Shown: positions 35,305 through 48,159, counted from the stretch's first letter. The stretch is 64,000 bases of DNA from Erodium maritimum (GCA_963921825.1 OY997595.1:15245228-15309227); one strand, 5' to 3'. Notes: a model not told the origin generated them from the letters alone. Numbers and translations: made by a program.

Positions 35305-38300
35305 ATCTACCCCCCATAAAGAAATTTCGTCCGCGAAATTTAGAACAAATGTACCTCAAGGGTCGAACAAGCTAGGGTACTTCGCGCGAACCTCGTCCTC
35401 ACGCTCCCAGGTCGACTCTGCTCCGTGGTGCTGCCACTGCACCCGTACCAGTCGGATAGTCTTGCCACGCAAGACCTGCTCCCGCGTTTCCAAAATCCTG
35501 ACCGGCTGCTCCTCATACGAAACATCCTCAACTACCTCGATATTCGTCCACTCAATGCGTGGGAGGGGTCCGCATTGTACTTCCATAGTTGGGAAACGTG
35601 GAAGACGTTATGGACATTTCCAAGCTGCGGTGGTAATGCAAGACGGTAAGCAACGGCTCCCACTCTGCCCAAAATCTCAAAAGGCTCGATATACCACGGG
35701 GACAACTTGCCTCCGTCGTGATTGAACCTCACCAGCCCCTTCTTCGGGCTCACCTTCAGAAATACATGATCACCAACTGTGAACTCGAGAGGTCAGCGCC
35801 GTCTATCAGCATAACTCTTTTGTCGACTCTGAGCGGTTCTCAACCGCTCCCGAATCAGCGCGACCTTCTCGGTCGTCTCTCGGACAAGATCCGGACCAAG
35901 TAAACTCTTATCCCCCACTTCTGCCCAACACATGGGCGATCGACACGGCCTACCATACAACGCTTCGAACGGTGCCATCACGATACTGACCTGGAAGCTC
36001 TTGTTGTAGGCGAACTCGGTTAACGGTAAGTGGTCCTCCCATGACCCTCGGAAGTCTAACACACATGCCCGCAGCATATCCGCTATAAGATCTGAATCGT
36101 GCGCTTTGACTGGCCATCTGTCTATGGGTGGTACGATGTAATGAGTAGGACCTCGGTCCCCAGTGCTCTATGCAAACTCTCCCAAAACCTGGAAGTGAAT
36201 CGAGGATCTCTGTCGGACACGACCGACACTGGGACCCCGTGGAGACGGATAATCTCACGGATGTACAGATGACTCAGAGCGTCAACGGCATCGGTCATCC
36301 TCATGGCTAAGAAATGAGCCGACTTGGTCAACCGGTCGACCACTACCAATACTGCATCGTGTCCCCTCGGCGATCTTGGTAAACCGCACACGAAATCCAT
36401 CGTGACGTGCTCCCACTTCCACTATGCAATCGGCAGTGGCTGTAACAACCCAGCGGGACGTTGATGCTCGGCCTTCACTTGCTGACAAGTGAGGCACCTC
36501 GAGACAAACTCTGCAACCATTCTCCGCATCCCGCTCCACCAGAATCGTCGCCTAACATCCGGGTACATCTTAGTGCCACCCGGGTGCACAACAAGACGTG
36601 AGTGATGAGACTCTCTCAACACGTCGTCCCTACAGCTACGCGACACAAACAACCCTCCTCGGTACCGTAAACCCTAATCAGCACCCTGCTCCCATCCTTT
36701 CGCGTCAACACCACTGGCAATCCTCTCTCGGATCTCTACCGCTTCGGCATCCTCCGCATGCGCCTCTAGCACTCGGGCAATCAGTGTGGGATGAGCCACC
36801 AGCGAACACATGGCCACGCCATCAACAATCTCATCTAGCTCAAGCCCAAATGTGCTCAACTCTCCCATCATGTCCCACTCTCGGACTGATATACCAGCAA
36901 GGCAATGGATCGACTTCCTACTCAGGGCATCGGTAACGACGTTCGCCTTACCCGAATGGTAGAGTAGCTCGAAGTCGTACTCCTCAAGTAACTCCATCCA
37001 CCGCCTATGGCGCATGTTCAAGTCTCGCTGGGAGAAGATGTACTTGAGACTCTTGTGATCCGAGACCACCTGAAATCTCTCGCCGTATAAGTAATGTCGC
37101 CAGCTCTTCAGCGCGACGACCGCTGCTAACTCTAAGTCATGGGTAGGGTAGTTGCGCTCATGCGTCTTCAACTTCCTGGATCCATAAGCAACTACATTCC
37201 CTGACTGCATCAACACACAACTCAGTCCCTCACTGGACGCATCACAATAGACATCATACCCAATCCCGCGCTCCGTCACTATCAACACAGGTGCGGTAGT
37301 CAGACGAGCCTTCAACTCGGTAAAAGAGCGCTCACAACCCTTGGTCCACATAAACTCGACTCCCTTGCGCGACAGGGCAGTCATCTGCGCGGCCAGGCGT
37401 GAGAAATCTTGGACGAACCGCCGGTAGTAGCCTGTCAAGCCTAGGAAACTACGGATCTCAAAGACACTCGTGGGTCGTGCCCAATTCGAAACCGCGTCGA
37501 TCTTCGCCGGATCAACCAGTATACCCTCTCGAGACACGACATGACCGAGGAATTTCACCTCGGTGAGCCAAAACTAGCATTTCTCCAAGTTGTCGTACAA
37601 CTGGTGGGTGCGCAACAAAGTTAAAACTTTCCTCAAATGCTCCATGTGCGCCTCCTCACTCGACAAGTAGATCAGAATGTCATCTACGAATACAGCAACG
37701 AACTGATCTAAGTACGGTTGAAAGATACCGTTCATCAGATCCATGAACGTTGCAGGCGCGTTCGTCAGTCCGAACGGCATCACCAGAAACTCGTAATGTC
37801 TATACCATGTCTGAAATGCGATCTTCGCCACATCCTCCTCCCGAACTCTCAACTGATAGTACCCGGATCGTAGATCGATCTTCGAGAAACACTTCGCCCC
37901 TCTCAGCTAGTCGAACAAGTCATCGATCCTCGGCATCGGGTAGCGGTTCTTCACCGTGACCCGATTCAACTTCCGGTAGTCGATACACATCCTCAGCGCT
38001 CCACCCTTCTTCTTCACGAAGAGTGCGAGTGCTCCCCACGGCGAAGTGTTCGGGCGGATAAACCCCTTCTCTCGAAGCTCCTCGAGTTGGCGCTTCAACT
38101 CGACCAACTCGGCTAGTGCAAACCTTTACGGAGCCATCGATATCGGCGCCGTCCCCGGCATCAGGTCAGTCCTGAACTCAACCTCGCGCACCGGCGGCAA
38201 CCCTGACAACTCCTCCGGAAAGACCTCCAGGAACTCACACACTACTCGTGGCAACTCTCTGCTCTGCACGGTCCTACCTCCTCTCCCCTCAGACAAAGAT

Positions 38301-39888
38301 GAAAGGAGAACTCCGCTCCTACTGCCCAGCACACACGCGACGATCGTGTCGCCCGATACTACCGTCACCTGTCGGCGATAATAATCGGTCGACGTTCGGT
38401 ACCTTGCAAGCCAATCCATCCCCAGGTTCACGTCAAATGTCGTCATGTTCAACACAAGCATATCACCAAGAAAAGGGCAATCAGCTACTTTAATCTCACA
38501 AGCACGGCACACACTACTCAAAACCACATCCCCCTTTACTGGGGTCAAGACACACGGGTCGACTCAAGGGCTCTACTTGTATTCCCAACATATCAGCGAA
38601 AGTAGAAGAAATAAAAGAATGTGATGCCCCCGTATCAAATAGAAAAGACGTCCAAGAATTGTATAGCAAGCACGTACCCTGGGTGGTCTTATGACCGGAA
38701 CGGTGTCCCTCAGCTCGGGAATCTACAACCGCATACACTCTACCCTGCGGTGCCTGAGTTCCTCCCCTCGGGGTGGCGGAAAGGCCACCTGCTGTGGAGC
38801 TCTCTGCTGTTGTCTCGATGCTGGCGCGCTCGCTGCCTGTTGTGGAGCTCTCGGCGCCTAAATCTGACACTGACGTAACTAAGGCGACTGACCGGTCTGC
38901 GACTGCTACGATCACGCAGCCGATGTCCCTCCAAAACGATCGGGGCACCTAGCAAAGAAGTGCCCTGGTCGTCCGCACGGGTAGCATACCGGTTGTGCGG
39001 CACTCGGCCTCCCCTCAGGTCTCGCCTAACTGCTCGGTGGGCGAGTTGCGGGCACACTACTCGTGGAACAGTCTCTGGCTAGATGGCCTAGTCGTCCGCA
39101 CGAGTCACACAGCTGCTCTGACGAGGCAAGTCCAACGGATGACACTGATCCGACATGTCACATCCCGCCAGACTGTGTATGTGGCCGAAAAGATCCTGAG
39201 GTCCTCTGCCTCCTCGGATCACAGATGTCAGACGACCTCAAGAACCCGCTCGGTCTCTGTCTACTCTCCCGGATTCTGGCGATCTCCCAGAAGTGTCGCT
39301 CCACCGCCAAAGCATGGTCCGCTAGCTCGGCGTACACCTGAGTCCTCAAGGCTGTGACCCGAACCACAATCGCGGGGCGGAACTCTCCCTCAAACCGTGT
39401 ACAGCGACGAGCCTCGGTCGGCACCATCTTCGGTGCAAAGCGGGAAAATGAGGTGAATCTCGCCTCGCACTCAGATACCGTCATCCCACCCTGATGTAGT
39501 TCCAGGAACTGCCGATGTCTGTCCTCCCAGGCTGACTACGGAAAGCTGACTTGGTCAACCGGTCGACCACTACCCATATTGCATCGTGTCCTCTCGGCGA
39601 TCTCGGCAAACCGCACACGAAATCCATCGTGACGTGCTCCCACTTCCAATATGCGATCGACAGTGGCTGTAATAAACCAGCGGGACGCTGATGCTCGGCC
39701 TTCACTTGCTGAAAAGTGAGGCACCTCGAGAAAAACTCTACAACCGCTCTCCGCATCCCGCTCCACCAAAACTGTCGCCTGACATCCCGATACATCTTAG
39801 TGTCACCCCGGTGCACAGCAAGACGCGAATGATGAGACTCTCTCAACACGTCGTCTCTACAGCTGCGTGGTACAAACAACCCTCATCG

Positions 39889-40227
39889 TTAGTATGCTGG
39901 TATGAGATGTTTGGTATGATATGTTTGATGACGGTGTTCCGGTCTGATACCTGTACCGTGGGGGATTCCGGTATAGGATATCTAGGTTGGGGACGGTGTT
40001 CCGGTACGATATTTATGCCGTAGAGGATTCCGGTATAGGATATGTAGGCCGAGGATTGGTTCCGGTGCGATATATGTGCCGTAGAGGATTCCGGTACAGG
40101 ATATCTAGCGCCGAGGAGGGTGTTCCAGAGCAATGTTTATACCGAAGAGGATTCCGGTATAGGATACCTAGGCCAAGGTTGAGTTTCCGATATGGTATGT
40201 GTGATGTGATTTGTACCCCGTGCTACG
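39889..40227 (-). repeat. Inverted copy of the LTR 60-bp array
   Basis: The plus strand here is the reverse complement of about 33130-33470 of the LTR, including the 60-bp units (GGATTCCGGTATAGGATA), with moderate divergence. It marks the rearranged outer end of the gypsy element. Confidence 0.85.
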
Positions 40228-40562
40228 CCAACACCCAAAAAACGACGACTAACTTGCGATTCCGTAGAACCAGAATTGAAATCAACCAACAAGTTAAGGG
40301 GTAATAATCGCCGCCGGTCAGCACTGAAAACATACACGGCGAAACCCCAGCTAATTGCAACTCAACAGAAGCAAAAAGGATTGAGGGATAAATCTATACC
40401 AGACAAGTTTGGGAAGAGGAAGCAAAGGAGAGTTGAATGTGCGGAGTCGACAACGGCGTCTTCGTTCTGATTCCAAGAGCAAGAGGAGAAGGACAGTCCC
40501 CTTGGACAAGAGGAGCGGCGCACAGATGGCTAGCGGCGGTGGGAGACCATTCTGAACCCTAG
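40228..40562 (-). mobile_element. 5' end of the LINE split by the gypsy element
   Basis: On the minus strand this begins GCGCCTAGGGTTCAG and reads as a GC-rich, CT-rich leader typical of a LINE 5'-UTR. It ends where the gypsy element starts, and the LINE resumes at 32259. Assignment rests on position: the LINE and gypsy together fill the gap between parts X and Y of the repeated block. The exact junction is approximate. Confidence 0.6.
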
Positions 40563-40565
40563 GCG

Positions 40566-41907
40566 CATGTAAAACAACAAAACTGTAAGTTGAATACAAA
40601 CACTAATTATTCACTCATGTGCCTCTTATCGTCTAATAACATAGTGATTCACATACCTTTACATATGGAAAAAATACATTTATTGATATGTACTGTGTGT
40701 GAATATGACAAACAATTACATTCTTTTTTCACAAAATTCTAGGGACAAAAACCGCACCTCTCTTTAAAACAAACCGTATTATGCTTTTTTAAGTTCCTCG
40801 TTGTCACTGTAGACGACCACTTCTACCTTCCCTCTCGACCGCGCCTCTCTTTAAAAGAAATTGTATTGTGCTTCCTTAAGTTCCTCGTCGTCACTGTAGA
40901 CGGCCACTCATGCCTTCCCTCCCGTTCTCCCCCTCACCTGAGTCCGCCCCTCTCCTTCTCAGCCTCATTCCTCGCACTTTTGCTTTTGGAGACCAGAGAT
41001 TTGCATCTCCCTTATGACGTAGAAGAAGACCTACGCGTCCTCACTTTTGCTCGCTCTTGCCCTATTGCCCACGCAACTTCCCCTTTCGGTGAGCTCCTTC
41101 TATCATGATAAGTTTGCCCTTCGTTCTCCGCCACCGAACATGCTCCAAGACGTCCCGCTTTCATCGGAGCTCGGATTTCATCGTCCCCCCTGTCACGCTT
41201 CTCCGGCTTAGATCCCCTTAAGCGATCCTGGACATGGGGAGTTCACCCTCGCCAGATCTACTACTTGGCGGTCATTTTCGCCTTCCACCTCCTGTCCCCC
41301 ACCCCCCCCCCTCCGCTCTCCTCCCGACAAAGAAAACGGATGTCCGAGCCCCACCTTTGGGCTCTCCTCCCGACAACGACAATCTGAGCCTCTCAGTTAC
41401 GCAATATTGCACCCACCTCCCACCGAAACACCGTAGTTCGAGCTGTTCTATCGTGCTCCTGCATATCGTGTTTACCCGGTCAGATCTGTGCAACTGCCCC
41501 AAGCGGATCTGATCTACACCCGCCGGCGTCGCCCTCCTCGCATCAACCCCAGCCCCAGACCTCGGAGGTCAGGCGCGAGTAGTTCACGTTCGTCTTTGTT
41601 GTTTATGTTTTTGTATTTTGTTATTCCCCCTATCAGAATCCCGGATCTTCAATAGGTGTGGCTACTACCTCTGGTGGTTTGTCCAGTTAGGTATTTCTTT
41701 TGTCGGATCTCTCTAAAGAGTTGATAAAAATGATCGACTTAGTGGTAGTTGTTGTTTTTCTAGGCGATGTGTCGTTTCTGTCGAGAGCTATTCATCTCAT
41801 TGGTCATCTCTCGGGTTCCTGAAAACGAATGGTGCATATAACGCTTATATTATTTGGTGTGTAAGATTTATTAATTATTAATGAATATTTATGTTTAAAA
41901 AATCTAA
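40566..41907 (+). repeat. Repeated block, copy 2, part Y
   Basis: Matches about 28050-29345: ATTCACTCATGTGCCTCTTATC, ATATGACAAACAATTAC, CCCCCTCACCTGAGTCCGCCC, CATCGTAGTTCGAG-type, ending ATTAATGAATATTTATGTTTAAAAAA. It is somewhat longer than copy 1 because of a local repeat near 40800-40890 (TCTCTTTAAAA, TTAAGTTCCTCGTCGTCACTG). Open frames in both copies end in a similar HLPPKHRSSSCS peptide, but codons and frames are not conserved well enough to call a gene. Confidence 0.8.
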
Positions 41908-42725
41908 CTCTAATGGAAAAACACCCTGCTAGGGTTTCTTTGCGGCCTCGGCGGTCCCAGTCCTCCCGACACAGTTCCAGCCACCTCTTTTCGCCACAAA
42001 TGCTTAGTTCCCCAACCTCCTCTTCCCCTACTCTGTTTGGACCAGGGCTGGATGGAATCAGGTCCCAGAGCATCGTGGAAGACGATGGCGCGTCACCGTT
42101 GCCCCTACCTGCCTCGCCAGGACATGTCCCTCCACCGCGAACTCGATCTCCACCCCCATCTAAGAAAACCCGCTCCCCTCCCCCAATTCTCATATTCCGC
42201 TTCTGGCTACCGTCCAATCACAACAAAATTGGGACCCAGGGGAGAGGTTTCTCCCATCGCATCCAGAAGAACCAGACATTTGCATACTAGCGTGGAATTG
42301 CCAAGGGATTCTGAAGCCGCCTCTGAAGCCGCCGCCGTCGTCGCGTCCATCTCCCTAGCCTCCACCACCGCACCCTCCTCGACCCTCTCTCGATTCTGGA
42401 TCTGGCTAATCGAGTGGTCCTTTTTATTTTATCTGATTTCGTTTTTGCAGGGTCAAAAACTAGCGAGCAGAGATTCATGGACTTTTCCTGGGAGGGAACC
42501 CTGTTTCGTGTATATTCTCCCAATACAACTGCTGCAGTTCAAATTTGGTCCCTTTTCCCCCATATACAGCGTTGCCTCCTACTACTGATGCAGTCCTTGG
42601 CCAGGTTTCAAAGAAGGACTTCCAATACCGTCTTCCAACCCCCACCTTTCCTTCCTGCCTATATGGCTTTTCATTCAATACCGTCGATGATAGTTATAAT
42701 GTTAAAAGAATAGCGAACAATTTGT
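41908..42725 (+). mobile_element. Probable LINE fragment (ORF1 end / ORF2 start)
   Basis: Starts AATCTAACTCTAATGG with a proline/serine-rich frame. Near 42285 one frame reads ILAWNCQGI, which is how plant LINE ORF2 endonuclease domains begin. Further on, RFMDFSWEGTLFRVYSP reads like non-LTR-element protein in another frame. There is no extended intact frame. Low confidence in class and limits. Confidence 0.35.
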
Positions 42726-42728
42726 GTT

Positions 42729-45539
42729 CTTTTTTTTGATAATCGATGTGAAATTTCATTATACTTTAAGAGGGGAGTACAATGAAATGCAGGGAAAACG
42801 AATTCCTGCAAATACCAAAACAATAATAACCAAATACACCAAATTGCCTGCATTCAGCAAGGCAAAATCGCAAGGCAAGAAACAAAACGAAACCAGCAAT
42901 GTCAAACAAAACAGTCTAATGGACATTTCTGCCAAACAACAAAAGACGAGAAAGGTTTAAACAAACCGCCCGCCCGAAACAAGGAAAAACTGAGGGTCTG
43001 CAACTTCACGAAGGATGCTTCCACCGACTCCTCTACCGAATTAAAAACCAGGCCATTTCGACGCACCCACATAGTCCAAAAAGTCACATAAACCATCCTT
43101 AACCAAAATAATTTCCGACCCCTCGTTGAGAGATAACTGTCACCCTCTACTTTCCAAGAACACCAAGTTACTTCCGACGCTCTTCCTCAGGTAGAACTGA
43201 ATTAGATCACCTCCAATACACATAACATCCGAAAACCTGTGACTGTAAGTACCAATTAAGTACCAAGTTCTTCCCAAAGAAGCAGTCTATCGGATTCAAA
43301 TGAGGGGGCATAAACGATAATGCAGACGATGGGAGATGACGATCCTTAGTTTCTTGGAGAAAAACGAAGTCAGGATGAGCTCTTATGGTGCAACTTATAC
43401 TCTGCCGCCACTGAACGGAGATCATTCCTCTCACATTCCATGAGAGGAACTTCAACTATCAGTGTTGGAGAAGGGAAGGAGGAATAGACTCTAAAGAGTC
43501 TAAATCCTCGTCCTCACAAACATCTTCATAATTGTCATCTTCATCACTCTCAAGGTCAAGGTGCTCCGACACTTCCAGATCCAAGTTGTTAAACTGATCA
43601 ATGGCGAATTCAGATGATTTCAGAGCTTTAACTCCTACCTTCTTTACATAATCCCAAGTGCCTTGTCTAACTTCAGGAGAACTGCGAGCATGACTCTTCT
43701 GGAAGGAAACTGGAGTAGAATAGATTACTGGAGCTTTCGAATTCAGGCGACTCTGTCTCAGATTTTTCGAAATTGAGTTACCTTGCGTTACACGCAACTG
43801 AGGGCAAATGGCCTTTTCTGCCCCTAGACTCCTACCGGTTTCCATGCTCCGAGTTAGAGATGAATCCTTGACAATATCGAAGGGATTAGGACTCAAAGTA
43901 GCATTTGAATTTTCAACCTTTGAGGAAGAGTTATCTACTACCCTATCCTCGTGGTCTCCACTAACCTGTTCAGAAGAGGACTCCGGTACACTTGCTATCG
44001 GATGACAAATCTCCAGGACTTCCGAGGCTGGCACTCCAGTAACAAGCAAAGGAAAGCTCGATTCTTTCAAAATAAAATTCAACTCCATAGTAGATATTTT
44101 GGTATTACTATGAATCAACAGAAAGATAGAATCAAACGTAGCTGAGGCCGGACAAGTATCACAGACATAATGCAATAAAGTACCCAAAGTACTCCCAATT
44201 GCCTTTGCCGAATCCACCGTTCTACCTTGAAATGGTATGCCTTCCACCTTGACCCACTGAAAAAATCCTCCAAGAGTGACCAGAACACCCGAATTACTTA
44301 GTAGATCAAATCAGGGTTTCAAACGCTTCCAATTGTCCAATTCAAGAGAGACCCTAACAGTAGGATTTAAGACTGTTAGTAAAAAGATTCGATTACCGAA
44401 TGAACGAAGAACAATGTCCTCCAAACCATGTGAACGCAAGACGGCGTTGTACTGAGAGATAGTCCAATTGGCATGTGCCAAAACAAGAACGCCAGAAAGA
44501 GCCATTTTGCGAGACCCGTCCACTGAAGAACCAAAAACAGTCATGACCGGAGATGCATTCAGATTGGTTGATTCTTTTTAAGGCTTCCTTGATGATCGAG
44601 GAGTTTTAGGCTTGGAAGCAGAAGGTTTAGCAAAATCGACCAAGAGTTTGTACCCATCCTGTAGAGTGCCATGAAAAGCCTCTATAGCACCAGATGCCAA
44701 ACCCGGTTTCATTTTAACAAAACCAAAGAATTTACCATTCCGGTTTGATCTCTTGCAAACAAAGCAATGATCCACGCCCTCCGAACCCAGTAAATTTTTT
44801 AACCATCTGTCGTCCCTACCCGGAGGGATATTACAAACGAACAGTTTCTTTCCTCCATTGACAAATGAAGTAGATGGGATCGCAGTGGTGCTAGGTTCCT
44901 TTCCGATTTCAGGAACAGAGGATACTAGAGCCTCCAACTGTTGGACTATTGACGATACCCTGCCCTCCAGAGGCCAACGTCCAGGGCCAAAACTTGTAGA
45001 ACGACTCTCGGGCTGAGAAGAAGAGCTACAAACTGGAGCAACTACCAACGACTGAAGGCGGCCAATACTACCATTCCCCTTCGTTGATACCTTCTCCACC
45101 AACGGGGCCTTCGTTGATATTCTTCTGAGCATATCTAGGGACCCAGAGGAGAGTGTCCTTCAGCAGCATAGACACCAGAAGAACGGAAAAAAGAGAAACC
45201 TAAAACAACTTTTCACGAACAGGCATGAACAGAGGGATCTGGGTCTGCAACTCCCCAAAGAACCGACACTCTGAAAACGCAGACATGAAATTTCCGAGAA
45301 ACGAAGAGACCAGCAACGCCGACGCCAACGACCAAAATCACCTCCACCAACAGCGCCGACTGGATTGACCTGCAACAGGCACTGCACCGCCGGCTGAAAC
45401 TGCTGCTTCGACTGAAAACGGGACGTCGAAATCTCCCTGGGCAAAGAGGCGAAGGATGGACCAGAGCACCGGTTTACCCTGGGCAAGGAACGCCACTGTC
45501 CCTGCTTGGACTTCCGCGTCGACCCACCGGAAACGACGA
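42729..45539 (-). mobile_element. L1-type LINE with ORF1 and only the two ends of ORF2
   Basis: Minus strand. The 5' region runs to about 45539. ORF1 lies from about 45132 to 43459, in three frames: an RRM at about 44860-44610 (KKLFVCNIPPGRDDRWLKNLL and GKFFGFVKMKPG), a DUF4283-like block near 44540-44220, and an acidic tail (DESDEDDNYEDVCEDEDLD type). ORF2 starts at 43455 with MKFLSWNVRGM and FLQETKD, the L1 endonuclease N-terminus, then jumps to its very C-terminus at about 43096-42902 (FWTMWVRRNGLVFNSVEE). About 3 kb of reverse transcriptase is missing. The 3' end is TGAAATTTCACATCGATTATC plus A tail (T run 42729-42737). Confidence 0.85.
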
Positions 45540-45736
45540 GACGGTCAGTGTCGCGTTCTCTAGGGCCGGCTCTTCGCGTTCTCTAATGTCTGTTTTTCGT
45601 GGTCAGGAATTTATCTTGATACACTCGTAGTTGATAACATAAATTAATGAAATTGTACCTTTTTGTCAAATATGATTACAATTTGACGGTCAGCGTCGCG
45701 TTCTCTAGGGCCGGCTCTTCGCGTTCTCTAATGTCT
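45540..45736. repeat. 52-bp direct repeats flanking a 93-bp LINE-like 3' end
   Basis: 45540-45591 and 45685-45736 are 52-bp direct repeats with one difference (GTCGCGTTCTCTAGGGCCGG inside both). Between them, 93 bp end in AATTAATGAAATTGTACC, which looks like a LINE 3' end. Confidence 0.75.
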
Positions 45737-46738
45737 CTTAATGTTTTATCACAATTTTTTTTTTACTTTTCAAATATGATTTTTTTAATTTTAAAATTTC
45801 GATTGTTTTGTCATACTTCATAATTAAAGTTATAGAATATTATGTGTAATATTACAAATATTTATATCGGATATTACAGAATGTTCATATTGACGTTTCA
45901 AATTTCGTATCAATCTTCCAACTTTGAAATCAATATTACAGATCTCTTCATATGATATTACATATATTTGAATGTGATGTTACAATATTTTAAATAAATT
46001 TACACATTTCTAATTCTAATATTATAAATATTTGAGTGTTATGTTACATATATTTTAAATCAATGTTACACATTTCTGATTCTGCTATTACAGATTTCCA
46101 TATGTGCTGCTACAAATTTGGAAACCAAAACGTAACATCTTTCGTATCCATATATTCACATATTTAACCAAGATCATATCAGCAAACTAAAAAAATACAC
46201 ACTACTATATTACACATCACAAATTACTATACCAATAATTACAGAAATATCAGAACACAAATCAAGAGATTACGAAAAAAAATACACTTAACAGTTATGA
46301 ATATTACACCTAAAATTACAGAATAAAAATCAAAATGAAAATAATTATCAGATCTGAGCCACAACCTCACCGGAGGTGTGTGATTGACGGCGGCGGAGGA
46401 CGCGTGATTCACGGCAGCTTTCGCAGGTGGTGGTCCTCGACAACCCTGATCGGCTAAGAGTGGATAGTTCACGCCGTGAGTCACGGTGGCGGAAGAGGCC
46501 ACGCTTCACGGCAGTTTCTAGGGCTCGGTCGCAATGGCTTGACTCGAGCTTCACGGCAGCTCTCATGGCTGCCAGATCCTTCTTCGTCGAGGAACAGCGG
46601 CGGACGCGTTCTCCTCCGGCGGTGAGCTTCAAGCCGGAGATACGACTGAGTTTCCTTTCAGATCTTCTATGGAGATCCAAGGATTTAAAATAAGATAACA
46701 AGTAACATTTACACATATACGTAACGCATGAATACATA

Positions 46739-46740
<2 letters not shown>
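45737..46740. other. AT-rich TTACA-word region followed by a GC-rich segment
   Basis: 45740-46320 holds more than a dozen TTACA words (ATATTACAAAT, GATGTTACA, TTACAGA), mostly at 30-60 bp spacing. 46370-46690 is GC-rich with repeated TTCACGGC words. It resembles the subterminal part of a DNA transposon with one end missing, but I cannot find a matching inverted end. No gene is called. Confidence 0.35.

Positions 46741-46778
<38 letters not shown>
46741..46778. repeat. (TA)19 microsatellite
   Basis: Uninterrupted TA run directly before the inverted-repeat element that starts at 46779. Confidence 0.95.
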
Positions 46779-46780
<2 letters not shown>

Positions 46781-48159
46781 AGCAATCAGGTGCGAACCAT
46801 GAATTACGGTGCGAACATGCGAACTCAACCAGATTGCGCCATGTGTCGCGCTCAGAAAATGCCCCCCTTTTTGTTATAATCAAGTTTACTAATTCGATTT
46901 TTCCCGTTTCGTTTCAACTCCGATTTCATTTTTTCTTGCGCCAATATTCTTATTTTTTCAAGAGCTTTCTAACAAGTAGTGGATTGCATATATTTTGATG
47001 TGTTCTTGAATACGTGTGTGGATGTGTGAATATGAGTGCGAAAAGTGTGATGTGTTTTTGCAAATTTAGTGTATATGGTTTGCGGATTTAGTGTATATGG
47101 TTTGCGAATTTAGTGTGTTTTGCAAATTTAGTGTATATGGTTTGCGGATTTAGTGTATATGATTTGCGGATTTAGTGTATATGGTTTGCGAATTTAGTGT
47201 AATTTTCACACTTTTGTATGCAATATCACTTGCGAATTTAGTGCTAGATCACATCTTTCTTGGAGAACAAGGATTTTGTAGGTTGATTAAGTAAACACGG
47301 TTGGGTTATAACAATAATATCAAATAAGTTTTTATTTCAAAAATGAGTTAGAGGTGCATGTATGTCAAGGCACTTTGTAAACTTACGATGTTGACCAAGA
47401 ACCAATGGATCACGTGTTTAAATTGAACATTTGGCTTCTTGAATTTATATTTCAAACTTCCAGATGGTCAAATTGGATTAATAGATATGTATATAATATA
47501 TGTAATTCCTCACAGATTAGTTAAATAAACATGACAAGTGTATTTTGGTATCTTTTTAAAAAAACTACATGGCATGGTCCAAGTAGGTTGTTGCAACTTG
47601 CAAGAGGAAACATAGTGAACCAGTTTCAGACATGAGTTGAGCAATGTTAAGTTACATGAGATATGTTTTTTCCCATACTAAATTCGCAAACCATATACAC
47701 TAAATTCGCAAACCATATACACTAAATCCGCAAACCATATACACTACATCCGCAAACCATATACACTAAATTTGCAAAACACACTAAATTTGCAAACCAT
47801 ATACACTAAATTCGCAAACCATATACACTAAATCCGCAAACCATATACACTAAATCCGCAAACCATATACACTAAATTTGCAAAACACATCACACTTTTT
47901 CGCACTCATATTCACACATCCACACACGTATTCAAAAACACATCAAAATATATGCAATCCACTACTTGTTAGAAAGCTCTTGAAAAAATAAGAATATTGG
48001 CGCAAGAAAAAATGAAATCGGAGTTGAAACGAAGCGGGAAAAATCGAATTAATAAACTTGGTGGGAAAAAAAGATGAGCATTTCTAAGCGCGACACGTGT
48101 CATGTTTGTAGTTGAGTTCGCATGTTCGCATTTTAGGAAGGGTTCGCACCTGAAAGCCT

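Larger units (their letters stand above)
32260..40227 (-). mobile_element. Ty3/gypsy chromovirus-type LTR retrotransposon, rearranged
   Basis: An 8 kb minus-strand element inserted in the LINE. From high to low coordinates: gag remnants with a CCHC knuckle (about 39480-38930), aspartic protease (DTGASHSF, about 38820), reverse transcriptase (about 38107-37574), RNase H (about 37560-36670), integrase (about 36650-36120), a chromodomain-like C-terminus (about 35586-35356), a purine tract, and a 3045-bp LTR. The far end carries an inverted piece of its own LTR instead of a normal 5' LTR. It is clearly broken, with many breaks, and rearranged. The integrase end with a chromodomain places it among plant chromoviruses (Tekay/Del-like by eye). 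Age cannot be read from LTR pairs. Confidence 0.85.
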
